Shown here one piece after another: positions 1-7,866 of a stretch of DNA of 64,000 nt (positions within the stretch are counted from its first letter, which is position 1; the number at the start of each line of letters is the position of its first letter). The notes beneath the pieces were generated by a model, which ran no database searches, was not told where the DNA came from, and saw only the letters and a program-made list of their open reading frames with translations. The stretch is from Cloacibacillus sp. An23. Its GTDB lineage: Bacteria > Synergistota > Synergistia > Synergistales > Synergistaceae. The stretch is from NCBI RefSeq assembly GCF_002159945.1, contig NZ_NFJQ01000007.1, positions 62,001 through 126,000 on the forward strand, written 5' to 3'. The translations under genes and the position numbers were made by a program.

Positions 1-610
1 TGCTCGACATGCGGGGATAGCCCTCTTTCTTACTGATGAAGTAGGAGACTATCATTAGCGCGATACCGATGACTATGCCGGGGATGATTCCCGCGATAAA
101 CAGGTCGCTGACGGAAGTTCCGGTGAGAACTCCGTAGACGACGAACGGAATGCTGGGCGGGATGATGCATCCTATCGTACCGGCGGAGGAAATGACCGCG
201 GCGGCGAAGTCAGGCTTGTATTTCTTCTCGACCATCATCGGAACCATGAAAGAACCGATGGCGGAGACCGTTGCGGCCGCTGAGCCGGAAATGGCGCCGA
301 AGAACATGCATGCGACTATCGTAACCATCGCGAGACCGCCTGTGATAAATCCGACGAAGCATTCCGCCATGTCGACTATTCTGCGCGAGATGCCGCCGTA
401 GGTCATCAGTGATCCTGAGAGCATGAAGAACGGTATGGCGAGCATCGGGAAGGAGTCCATTCCCGTGAAGGCGTTCTGCGCTATCAGGACGAGCGGAAGG
501 TGGCTGCACGAGAAGATGGTGACCGCGGTGGCGATACCAAGAGATATTCCAATAGGTACGGAAAGCGCCAGAAGGACGAAAAGCGTACCAAACAGTATTG
601 CTATATCCAT
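1..610 (-). CDS. dctM: TRAP transporter large permease (DctM), partial
   Basis: Large membrane subunit of a tripartite ATP-independent periplasmic (TRAP) transporter, which uses the sodium or proton gradient to import an organic acid delivered by a DctP protein. About 200 N-terminal residues are visible and the gene runs off the left edge. The sequence starts MDIAILFGTLFVLLALSVPI and is almost continuously hydrophobic. It carries DctM-like stretches such as FFGAISGSAAATVSAIG and the cytoplasmic loop with PPSIPFVVYG. The ATG overlaps the stop of the upstream DctQ gene by one base (TAATG), which fixes the start and implies translational coupling. The family is clear; the substrate is not visible here. 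Confidence 0.93.
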   Translation of the reverse strand, partial: MDIAILFGTLFVLLALSVPIGISLGIATAVTIFSCSHLPLVLIAQNAFTGMDSFPMLAIPFFMLSGSLMTYGGISRRIVDMAECFVGFITGGLAMVTIVACMFFGAISGSAAATVSAIGSFMVPMMVEKKYKPDFAAAVISSAGTIGCIIPPSIPFVVYGVLTGTSVSDLFIAGIIPGIVIGIALMIVSYFISKKEGYPRMSS

Positions 611-1140
611 TACATCGATACTCCTTTCTTGGCTTCTTCTATCATCATCTCTTCTTCGCTGAGTTCCGGCTTGACTATCTCGCCGGTGCGCAGAATACCG
701 ATGATTTCAAAAACAAGGCGTATCGCCATGAAAATACCCGCAAGAGGGATGCAGAGGTAGGCCCATCCCATGCTTATCTGCATAGCGGTCGAAAGCTGTC
801 CTGTCTTGACGACGACGCTGACGAGCTTGATCCCCTGGATGCCGAGGAAGATGCTGAAGCCGCACCAGAGCGTAAGGACGAAGACCTCGAGAGCGACGCG
901 GGGTTTGCCCGTAAGTTTCGAAGACAAGATGTCGATGCGGAGATGTTTTCTGTTCGCGAGCGTGTAGTCCGCCCCGATCCAGATAAGCCAGATGAACATA
1001 TAGCGCGCCGCCTCGTCGACCCACGACAGGGAAGCATGGAAGCAGTATCTGAGAACGACGTTCATAAATACTAGGAGCGACGAGATGAGTAAATTCAATA
1101 CGAGGAATTTCTCTTCTAAATTATTAAGAAATTTGACCAT
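610..1140 (-). CDS. dctQ: TRAP transporter small permease (DctQ)
   Basis: Small membrane subunit of the TRAP transporter (176 residues, usual length). It shows four hydrophobic segments and the DctQ signature around WVDEAARYMFIWLIWIGADY, with a basic HLRIDI stretch after it. It partners DctM for import of a carboxylate. It lies between dctP (101 bp upstream) and dctM (1-bp overlap) in the same leftward operon. A GAAAGAGG-type ribosome binding site lies just before the ATG. Confidence 0.93.
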   Translation of the reverse strand: MVKFLNNLEEKFLVLNLLISSLLVFMNVVLRYCFHASLSWVDEAARYMFIWLIWIGADYTLANRKHLRIDILSSKLTGKPRVALEVFVLTLWCGFSIFLGIQGIKLVSVVVKTGQLSTAMQISMGWAYLCIPLAGIFMAIRLVFEIIGILRTGEIVKPELSEEEMMIEEAKKGVSM

Positions 1141-1241
1141 TTTTTCGCCTCTTTCTCAGTTTTATCTGAAAGCGGTAGAATCAGGAGGAGGCGGATGCCG
1201 CCGCAGAAGCCTCCTCCTGTTTAGTTACGATTTAATTTGTT

Positions 1242-2237
1242 CTAGTTGTTCGCGCTGCGGGCCAGGTCGATAAGTTCCTTGCCGAGGACTGGTTCCATCT
1301 CGGCGTATACCGGCTGCGCGGCTTCTTTGAACTGCTTCATCTCTTCTTCGGTCGGATAGTAGACTTCGATGCCGTCCTTCTCGACCATTTCTTTCAGCAG
1401 GCGCTCGCCCTCCTTCTGCTGGTTGGCGCGGGAAGCGTCGCGGAATTTCGCCGCTCCGTCGAGGACGATCTTCTGGAGGTCTTCGGGGAGGCGCTGGAAG
1501 AAGGCTTCGCTCATGAACACGGCCGACGGGGCGTAGACGTGGTTGGTCATCGAGATGTACTTCTGGACTTCATAAAGCTTGGAGCTGTATATGAGCGTGA
1601 TGGAGTTTTCCTGGGCGTCGACCGTCTTCTGGAGAAGCGCTGTGTAAAGTTCGCCGAAGTCGACGGGCGTCGGGTTGGCTCCGAAGGCTTTGAAGAGGGC
1701 GAGGTGGGCCGGTATCGGCTGGACGCGTATCTTCATACCTTTAAGGTCGGCGGGGCTCTTTACGGGAGCCGTGTTAGTGGTGATCTCGCGGAATCCGTTC
1801 TCCGGGAAGCAGAGAAGGCGGACGCCCTTCGGCAGTATTTCGTCGTTGAGAACTTTGCCGAGTTCGCCGTCGAGAGCCTTATAGGCGGCTTCTTTTGTAT
1901 CGAAAAGATAGGGGAGGTCGATGACCTGAAACTTCGGCGCGATGTTCGCCGCGATACCGGGAGAGAGCATAGCCATCTCTATCGTGCCGAGCGTCATACC
2001 TTCAAGCATCTGGCGCTCGCCGCCGAGCTGGGCGTTCGCGTAGACGTCGACGGAGATGCGTCCGCCCGAGGCCTCTTCGACGTATTTTTCAAACGTGTCG
2101 TAGAAGGTGATGATGTTCGATTCTTTATCGGAAGCGCTGTAGCCGAACTTGATGCGGAACTCTTCCTTCGCGGAAGCTGAACCTACCGCGGTGACAATTA
2201 TGCACAGGGCGAACAACAGAGCGGATAATTTTTTCAT
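1242..2237 (-). CDS. dctP: TRAP transporter substrate-binding protein (DctP)
   Basis: Periplasmic solute-binding protein that captures the ligand for the DctQM permease. The chosen start (MKKLSALLFALCIIVTAVG) gives 331 residues and a clean signal peptide cleaved near SASA-KE. It is preceded by GGAGG at good spacing; an upstream in-frame start would spoil the signal peptide. Family hallmarks include the YTALLQKTVDAQENS region and an Arg in KIRVQPIP, which normally salt-bridges a carboxylate ligand. Many DctP proteins bind sialate, C4-dicarboxylates, sugar acids or 2-hydroxy/oxo-acids. The neighbouring dehydrogenases favour a hydroxy acid, which is inference. Confidence 0.93.
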   Translation of the reverse strand: MKKLSALLFALCIIVTAVGSASAKEEFRIKFGYSASDKESNIITFYDTFEKYVEEASGGRISVDVYANAQLGGERQMLEGMTLGTIEMAMLSPGIAANIAPKFQVIDLPYLFDTKEAAYKALDGELGKVLNDEILPKGVRLLCFPENGFREITTNTAPVKSPADLKGMKIRVQPIPAHLALFKAFGANPTPVDFGELYTALLQKTVDAQENSITLIYSSKLYEVQKYISMTNHVYAPSAVFMSEAFFQRLPEDLQKIVLDGAAKFRDASRANQQKEGERLLKEMVEKDGIEVYYPTEEEMKQFKEAAQPVYAEMEPVLGKELIDLARSANN

Positions 2238-2359
2238 ATAAGCAACCTCCCAATAGTTTTTCTTAAAATCCCATTGTCTTCCACACAAAAAGTAATGAAT
2301 TCTTTTCCAGGCTTTTTTGTTTTAAAGATTTCTGCCGCTATCACCGGCTTCCTTCTTCT

Positions 2360-2395
2360 TTTTACCGTCCCGCAAGTCTGTGCAGGACGGTAAAA
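2360..2395 (-). other. intercistronic stem-loop
   Basis: Perfect 11-bp inverted repeat TTTTACCGTCC / GGACGGTAAAA with a 14-base loop that can itself pair GCA with TGC. On either strand the arm is followed by A-rich, not T-rich, sequence, so it is not a canonical intrinsic terminator. It sits between the Ldh2-type dehydrogenase gene and dctP. An mRNA-stabilising or processing hairpin that sets different levels for transporter and enzymes is the simplest reading (inference). Confidence 0.6.
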
Positions 2396-2408
2396 GAGAT
2401 GTTATCTT

Positions 2409-3548
2409 TTATTCGTGATGCACTACGGCCTCAAGTTCTTTTTCTTTATTCGTAAGTTTCGCGACTTCTCTGAGGATATCTACTATTTCCGGGCTGAGCT
2501 CGATGCCGTCTTTGAGAGCTTTGGCGCGTGCGGCGCGGGACTTGTCGCCAGGCATGATGACAGGAAGCTCTGGGTCGAGTGCGGCCGTCTTTCTGTATTC
2601 GTTGATGATGTATTTAATGTGTTCTTTGACATGCTGAGCGTCGCCGAACATCGCGGGATCAATGGCCATAAAGAAGAAGCAGATGCCTTCGTGCGCGAGC
2701 GGGATGAATTTGCTCGGCGTGCCGCCGGCAAGCCCTCCGGTTAGGAGCTCGACGAGCATGGCTAGGCCGTAGCCCTTGTGTCCGCTCAGTATTTCTGTCG
2801 TCCCGCCGAGGGGGACGAGTCCTCCGGTGTGCGGATCCGGGCACTCGCTTCTGTCGTCGCCGTGGTGGAGGATCTCAAGAGCCTCTTTGAAGTCGGTGAC
2901 TACGTTGCCGTTGCCGTCGATGATGACTTCGCGCGGGATCACTCCGCTCTCCGCGAATACCTGGCTGCGGACGAGCTTTCCGTGTGCCATTACGCAGGTC
3001 GCCATGTCGAGGTTGAACATCGGCTCATCGCCGGCGGTCGGGAAGGCGACGGTTATCGGGTTTGTCCCGAGGTTGCGTTCAGCGCTTCGGGTCGGGCACA
3101 CGCAGCGCACTGTGTTCGTCATGGAGATGCCGATGAGCCCTTCTTTCGCCATCATCTCGCTCCAATGTGCCGCAAAACCGTAGTGGTTGGCCTGGCGGAC
3201 GGTTGTGATGCAGACGCCGGTTTTCTTCGCCTTTTCTATAGTCTTTTTTACTGCGTAGTCGGCGATGCAGTAACCGACGCCGGAATGTCCGTCGAGTACG
3301 AGCGAAAGAGGCGTTTCGAAGACAGTAGTGGGGGCCGGGGCGTCGAGATGCAGATTTCCTGCGCGGAGGTGGCTGACGTAGGTCATCATCGCGGCGACGC
3401 CGTGGGAGTGTTTATGACGTGCGTCGGCTTCGACGAGGCATTCCGTGACGGTCGACGCCTGTTCGTCGGAGTAGCCGAGACCCATGAACATCTCTTTCGC
3501 GATCTTGTAAAGATCGTCGTACTTCACAACATAATCCCTCTTGCTCAT
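2409..3548 (-). CDS. Ldh2/malate-lactate dehydrogenase family oxidoreductase
   Basis: NAD(P)-dependent 2-hydroxy-acid dehydrogenase of the Ldh2/YiaK/YlbC fold, distinct from classical lactate or malate dehydrogenases (379 residues, typical length). Family features include the N-terminal EADARHKHSHGV motif with catalytic-type His residues, the central NHYGFAAHW loop, the TNT..C.PT stretch and the C-terminal SGHKGYGLAMLVELLTG segment that binds the nicotinamide. Known members oxidise or reduce malate, lactate, ureidoglycolate, 2,3-diketogulonate or sulfolactate. It lies 22 bp after the DUF1667 gene and upstream of dctPQM, so it probably acts on the imported acid or a product of the FAD enzymes. 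Exact substrate unknown. Confidence 0.88.
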   Translation of the reverse strand: MSKRDYVVKYDDLYKIAKEMFMGLGYSDEQASTVTECLVEADARHKHSHGVAAMMTYVSHLRAGNLHLDAPAPTTVFETPLSLVLDGHSGVGYCIADYAVKKTIEKAKKTGVCITTVRQANHYGFAAHWSEMMAKEGLIGISMTNTVRCVCPTRSAERNLGTNPITVAFPTAGDEPMFNLDMATCVMAHGKLVRSQVFAESGVIPREVIIDGNGNVVTDFKEALEILHHGDDRSECPDPHTGGLVPLGGTTEILSGHKGYGLAMLVELLTGGLAGGTPSKFIPLAHEGICFFFMAIDPAMFGDAQHVKEHIKYIINEYRKTAALDPELPVIMPGDKSRAARAKALKDGIELSPEIVDILREVAKLTNKEKELEAVVHHE

Positions 3549-3569
3549 AATAACAAGGTCCTCCTTTGT

Positions 3570-3950
3570 TTATTTCGCCTTTAACGGCACGTTTCTTGTA
3601 ACTATGACTTCAGTCTCCGTCCCGGCGGGATTCTTCATTACGACGTCTCCTATTGAGAGCGGGGCCTGGAGTTTGATTTTTTTTATTTCGGCCATTATGT
3701 CGAACACTTTCGCGAGCGGCACGGGCTTTGTTAGGCGCACGCTCGCTTCAAGAAAATCTCCGCCGTCAACGAGGACGCTGGTGGAGAAGGTGCGCATCGG
3801 GTTCTCGATTTCCTGCTGGATCCATGTTTTGCCGCGCGGGCAGCGCATACCCTCTGCGGATATTAGTTTCGGCGGGTTGCCCTCTTCGTACTGTGTCTTT
3901 ATGGAACAGCCGTTAGGGCATACGACGCAGATAAATTCTTTTTCGATCAT
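3570..3950 (-). CDS. DUF1667 four-cysteine protein
   Basis: Small cytoplasmic protein (126 residues from the chosen start MIEKEFICVVC) with Cys 8, 11, 15 and 37 (CxxCxxxC plus CPRG), suited to a metal or Fe-S site. This family is usually encoded directly after the two FAD subunits of GlpA/GlpB-like dehydrogenases, as here, and is thought to be an electron-transfer or accessory subunit. The start ATG overlaps the TGA of the preceding gene (ATGA), which rules out a longer in-frame start at 4010. Function is inferred from family and context. Confidence 0.87.
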   Translation of the reverse strand: MIEKEFICVVCPNGCSIKTQYEEGNPPKLISAEGMRCPRGKTWIQQEIENPMRTFSTSVLVDGGDFLEASVRLTKPVPLAKVFDIMAEIKKIKLQAPLSIGDVVMKNPAGTETEVIVTRNVPLKAK

Positions 3951-5191
3951 CTTACGCGCACCTCCAGTGAGCTGATGCCGCTTATGTCCATCTTCCCCAT
4001 GTCGACCCACACCATCTCGGCGGGATGGAGCCGCGTCTCTTTTCTCGTTTTCAGCACGCGGTCGCCGTCGCGCACTTCAATGACCTTGTCGCGCGAGGGA
4101 GCCGTCACTCGGAAGGCGAGTGATACGTTGTCGCCGTGCTTTATCCTCTGCGGCACGACGTAGCGCACGCCCTCTCCCGGCCTGACTGCGATTTCAGCGC
4201 CGTCTTCGGAAAGCTCCCCGGCGACGTAACGGGCCGCGTTTCTGCCCGCGCGCTCCGCCTCCATAGACACGAAGTCGACGAGGTCGTGGACGTGCAGTAC
4301 GTTGCCGCAGGCAAAGACGCCGGGGATTTTCGTCATGCAGCTGTCGTCTACGTCGGCGCCCTGCGTAATGTTGTCGATCGCTACTTCTGCCTCGCGCGTC
4401 AGCTCGTTTTCTGGGATGAGGCCGACGGAGAGCAGCAGAGTGTCGCATGGTACGAAGCGCTCGGTACCGGCTATGGGGCGGCGCTTTTCGTCCACCTTGG
4501 CTACGGTTACGCCTTCGACGCGCCCTTTGGGGCCGTAGATGTCTACGACGGTCATCGACAGGTAGAGCGGAATGCCGTAGTCGTCGAGGCACTGGCGGAT
4601 GTTGCGCTGGAGGCCGCTGGAGTACGGCAGAACTTCGAAGACGGCTTCGACTTTCGCGCCTTCGAGCGTCATTCTGCGCGCCATGATGAGGCCGATGTCG
4701 CCCGATCCGAGTATGACGACGTGCTTGCCGGGCATGATGTTCTCAAGGTTGACGAGGTTCTGTACGGTTCCCGCCGTGTAGACTCCCGCGGGGCGGTGTC
4801 CCGGAATCGAGAGCGCGCCGCGCGTGCGTTCGCGGCAGCCCATCGCTAGTACGACGGCCTTAGCCTCTATCTCTTTTATCTCCCCTTCGCGGCTGACGCG
4901 GAGCACCTTGTCTTTGGAAAGGTCGAGTACTATCGTCTTTTCCATCACTGGAATCTGAAGTTCGCGCACTTTTTTGATAAAACGGTCGGCGTACTCCGGG
5001 CCGGAGAGCGCTTCTTTGAAGGCGTGAAGCCCGAAGCCGTCGTGTATGCACTGGTTCAGGATACCGCCGAGTATCCTGTCTCTTTCGACGAGGACGATGT
5101 CGCTGCATCCGGCCTCTTTGGCCGCGACGGCGGCGGCGAGTCCGGCCGGGCCGCCTCCGATGATGACGAGGTCGTGTTTTTCGCGTATCAT
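3947..5191 (-). CDS. FAD/NAD(P)-dependent oxidoreductase (GlpB-like position)
   Basis: Pyridine nucleotide-disulfide oxidoreductase-type flavoprotein (414 residues). The N-terminal FAD-binding motif GGGPAGLAAAVAAKEAG is followed mid-protein by an NAD(P)-binding VILGSGDIGLIMARRM and late by PGVFACGN of the FAD domain. It sits between a GlpA-like dehydrogenase (TAATG overlap upstream) and the DUF1667 protein (ATGA overlap downstream), so the three are translationally coupled and probably form one complex. It would pass electrons from the GlpA-like subunit to NAD(P) or another carrier. This subunit type replaces classical GlpB/GlpC in many anaerobes. Confidence 0.9.
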   Translation of the reverse strand: MIREKHDLVIIGGGPAGLAAAVAAKEAGCSDIVLVERDRILGGILNQCIHDGFGLHAFKEALSGPEYADRFIKKVRELQIPVMEKTIVLDLSKDKVLRVSREGEIKEIEAKAVVLAMGCRERTRGALSIPGHRPAGVYTAGTVQNLVNLENIMPGKHVVILGSGDIGLIMARRMTLEGAKVEAVFEVLPYSSGLQRNIRQCLDDYGIPLYLSMTVVDIYGPKGRVEGVTVAKVDEKRRPIAGTERFVPCDTLLLSVGLIPENELTREAEVAIDNITQGADVDDSCMTKIPGVFACGNVLHVHDLVDFVSMEAERAGRNAARYVAGELSEDGAEIAVRPGEGVRYVVPQRIKHGDNVSLAFRVTAPSRDKVIEVRDGDRVLKTRKETRLHPAEMVWVDMGKMDISGISSLEVRVR

Positions 5192-6693
5192 TACTTATCC
5201 GCTCCTTCCCTTACGTTGCCGGTAAAGAGATTGGAGCCGGCTTCTCTGAAAATATAATCGTCCGGCTTGAAACCGTATTCGTCGCGCAGCATACGGACTA
5301 TCCTCGGGGTGCAGAAACCGGCTTGGCAGCGTCCCATTCCGTTTCTCGCGCGGTATTTGATGCTGACCAGGCTGCGCGCGCCGAGCGGGTTCTCTATCGC
5401 GTCGCGTATCTCTTTCTTCGTGATTTTTTCACAGCGGCAGATTATCTCGCCGTATTCGGGATTTTCTTTGACGAGACGCTCCTGTTCTTCTTTTGGGAGG
5501 TCGCAGAAATGGCCGGCGAATCCCGGACGTTCCGCGACGAAATTTTTTTTCTCCACAAGGTCGAAATGCCTCGCTGCGATGTCGCGCACCATCTCCGCTA
5601 TGGCGGGGGCGCTCGTCAGCCCTGGGCTCTCGATGCCGACGATGTTTACGAAGCCGGGCAGTCCGTCCGCCTCTTCTATGATGAAATCGCCGTTGCCGCC
5701 TTCCTCCGGCGGCGTGCGCTTCGGACGGTTGCCCGCAAAGTTGCGGATGAAGTCGCTCATCTTAAGCTCCGGCAGCAGCTTCTGCCCTTCTCTTCTGAGA
5801 TCTTCGAGCACAGGGGCTGTGACTTTATAATCTTCGGGGGTCTCGACGGGGATGTAGTTGGCGCTCGGCCCGATGAGTATGTTCCCGTCCACGGTCGGTG
5901 TGAGGTGTATGCCGAGCCCGGCGTCCTTTGCCCCGGGAACGGGATAGATGAGGGTCTTTATTGTCCCGTCGAGCCGTTTGTCAAGCACGTAGTATTCGCC
6001 GCGGCAGGGCCATATCTTGAGGCTGTCGCCGTGGTTGCCTTCATTCACGCCAGCCATTCCGCTTATTATTCCGCTGGAAAGCCCGGAGGCGTTGACGACG
6101 ACCTGCGCCGAGAACGACGCGCCGTTTTCGGTCATTACGGTGAAACTTCCGTCGGCCTCTTTCGTTATCGACGAAACTTTATGTCTGAGGAAATATTTCA
6201 CGCCGTTCGCGTGGGCGTTCTCCGCGAGCGCTATCGTAAGGCCGTAAGGAGAAATTATCGCGCTCGTCGGGCTCCATACGGCGGCTATCCCTTCGACGCC
6301 GGGCTGGATTTTCCTCATGGCCGCGTTGTCGAGCACCTCAAGCCCTGGAACCCCGTTTGCCGTCCCCTGATCCATCAGCCGCTTGATTCCAGGCAGTTCG
6401 TCTTCGTCAAGGGCGGTGGTCAGCTTGCCTATCCTCTTAATTTTTACTTTCAGCTCTGCACAGAGTTTGTCCATCATAGAATTGCCCTTAACCGCCAATT
6501 TAGCGCGCAGGGTACCTGCCTTGTAATGAATCCCGGAGTGCAGAACCCCGCTGTTGCGGCAGCTGGTTTCCATGCCGACGTCGGGCTCTTTTTCTAAGAC
6601 CGCCACCGTCATCTGAAAGCGGGAAAGCTCACGTGCGATCGCGTTACCCACTACGCCGCCTCCGATGATAATGACGTTGAACGATTGTTTCAC
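5191..6693 (-). CDS. GlpA-like FAD-dependent dehydrogenase with BFD-like [2Fe-2S] domain
   Basis: DAO-superfamily flavoenzyme (500 residues). It has an N-terminal Rossmann motif (VIIIGGGVVGNAIAREL), a glycine-oxidase/GlpA/LhgO-type catalytic domain, and a C-terminal BFD-like [2Fe-2S] domain with Cys 419, 421, 456 and 461. This is the architecture of anaerobic glycerol-3-phosphate dehydrogenase subunit A and of L-2-hydroxyglutarate oxidase relatives. No glycerol kinase or facilitator gene is nearby, while a TRAP transporter and an Ldh2 enzyme share the operon. A 2-hydroxy acid is therefore at least as likely a substrate as glycerol-3-phosphate. Translation starts at GTG after a strong AGGAGGA. 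It is the first gene of the operon. Confidence 0.9.
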   Translation of the reverse strand: MKQSFNVIIIGGGVVGNAIARELSRFQMTVAVLEKEPDVGMETSCRNSGVLHSGIHYKAGTLRAKLAVKGNSMMDKLCAELKVKIKRIGKLTTALDEDELPGIKRLMDQGTANGVPGLEVLDNAAMRKIQPGVEGIAAVWSPTSAIISPYGLTIALAENAHANGVKYFLRHKVSSITKEADGSFTVMTENGASFSAQVVVNASGLSSGIISGMAGVNEGNHGDSLKIWPCRGEYYVLDKRLDGTIKTLIYPVPGAKDAGLGIHLTPTVDGNILIGPSANYIPVETPEDYKVTAPVLEDLRREGQKLLPELKMSDFIRNFAGNRPKRTPPEEGGNGDFIIEEADGLPGFVNIVGIESPGLTSAPAIAEMVRDIAARHFDLVEKKNFVAERPGFAGHFCDLPKEEQERLVKENPEYGEIICRCEKITKKEIRDAIENPLGARSLVSIKYRARNGMGRCQAGFCTPRIVRMLRDEYGFKPDDYIFREAGSNLFTGNVREGADK

Positions 6694-6720
6694 GACAACA
6701 TCCTCCTAAAAAATCGTTGC

Positions 6721-6730
6721 TGGTCTACCA
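6721..6730. promoter_or_regulatory. GntR/FCD operator, TGGT-CT-ACCA
   Basis: Inverted repeat TGGT-CT-ACCA of the shape bound by FadR/UxuR/LldR-type GntR regulators. It lies about 24-33 bp downstream of the predicted start of the leftward operon and is repeated exactly at 13437-13446 in the same position relative to the second leftward operon. It would block transcription when occupied. Assignment to the adjacent GntR proteins is inference from the exact repeat and the paralogous regulators. Confidence 0.72.
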
Positions 6731-6759
6731 TGGCATACTAGAAAAATTCGTTAGCTGGT

Positions 6760-6788
6760 ATTATAATGCCCTTTGAAAAGAAACGCAA
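6760..6788 (-). promoter_or_regulatory. promoter of the GlpA-like/TRAP operon
   Basis: On the minus strand TTGCGT (6788-6783), 17 bases, then a perfect TATAAT (6765-6760). The predicted start of transcription is near 6753, giving about 60 bases of leader before the GTG at 6693. The promoter is flanked by two operator-like repeats. Confidence 0.65.
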
Positions 6789-6796
6789 GGTATGCC

Positions 6797-6808
6797 TTGA
6801 TCGACCAA
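6797..6808. promoter_or_regulatory. second, imperfect GntR-type operator
   Basis: TTGATCGACCAA is a 12-bp palindrome with one mismatch. Its core TGATCGACCA differs from the operator at 6721 at two positions. It lies just upstream of the -35 of the leftward promoter. Two sites bracketing one promoter would suit a dimer-of-dimers or looping repressor. The remaining intergenic sequence (6809-7078) is AT-rich and presumably contains the rightward promoter for the regulator. Confidence 0.45.
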
Positions 6809-7078
6809 AAGAATTTTTTTATAGTTTATGAATATGTGATAATTAAGCAATTATTTAATGTCGCTCTATGTATGTAAACTCAATACTCTTTTTGAAGGCA
6901 TATTTTTACGGTGTTTGGGAATATCACGCTGTGGTAGGTGAATTTCAGTATTCCATTGTCGGTTGGATGAAGCTGCAAAATTCAGACGCCGTCGGCCTTC
7001 GTAAGTGTTTTTATGTGGTAAAGTATAAGCGCATGGTCAGAATATAATAAAAAATCAAACAGTTGGGGGTAATTCTTA

Positions 7079-7834
7079 GTGAATGAAAAGCGTAAGCAGG
7101 TCATTGAGAAATTACTGAGAGAGATACAAAACGGGAACGTCGTCAACAAGAACAAACTGCTTCCCGAAAGACAGCTCGCGGAGGTGATAGGCGAGACGCG
7201 GCCGGTTCTTCGCGAAGGGCTTATAGCGCTGGACGCTATGGGAGTAGTAGACATAAGGGACAGGCAAGGCATTTTTCTTTCTTCGCACGAGGAAAACAAA
7301 GCGAGAACGATGCTTCAGAAGGTACATGGATGGCCGGCTGATATTCTCTCGCGGGCTATGGAGGTGCGCCAGATAATCGAACCCATCGCCACCGGAATAG
7401 CGGCGTACCGGCGCAGCGAAAAGGATCTTGAAAAAATGCGCGCCTGTCTGCAGCACATGGAGGAGCTGTCGGAACAGGAGGGGCAGGAAGCCGCTGATAA
7501 AGGCGCTTACTGGAACACCGCGCTCCATACCATAATCATAGACGCCACCGACAACGCATATCTGTCGCGCATTTATGAAAGTGTCATCACAGCGATAGAG
7601 CAGGGAATGTCGATGATGCGCATCAATACGCCGCCGTCGGCGGAAGGCGGGCGCTTCGTGGCGTATCGCGAACATGTGGAGATATACAACAGGATCAGAG
7701 ATAAAGACGTCTACGGCGCCGGGCTGTGCTCGGAACAGCATTTGCAGCACACGATAAACGCGCTCATACAAATCGGGCGCATCGTGCCGTCGTCGAATCT
7801 TTTTGAACAAAAATTTGCAGGCCGCTCCAGATAG
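7079..7834 (+). CDS. GntR family regulator, FCD domain (regulator 1)
   Basis: Transcription factor with an N-terminal winged helix (LLPERQLAEVIGETRPVLREGLIALDAMGV, in parts) and an all-helical FCD effector domain starting near EVRQIIEPIATGIAA. FCD domains often bind a carboxylate through a metal held by Asp/His residues. It is 251 residues from a GTG start after GGGGGT; no in-frame ATG competes nearby. It is divergent from the GlpA/TRAP operon and followed by a LarA-like gene. It is a close paralogue of the regulator at 13712-14497, especially in the recognition region, which fits their sharing the TGGTCTACCA operator. Confidence 0.92.
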   Translation: MNEKRKQVIEKLLREIQNGNVVNKNKLLPERQLAEVIGETRPVLREGLIALDAMGVVDIRDRQGIFLSSHEENKARTMLQKVHGWPADILSRAMEVRQIIEPIATGIAAYRRSEKDLEKMRACLQHMEELSEQEGQEAADKGAYWNTALHTIIIDATDNAYLSRIYESVITAIEQGMSMMRINTPPSAEGGRFVAYREHVEIYNRIRDKDVYGAGLCSEQHLQHTINALIQIGRIVPSSNLFEQKFAGRSR

Positions 7835-7866
7835 CCAGCGAGATATTAAAGAAAGGGTTGAATGCA

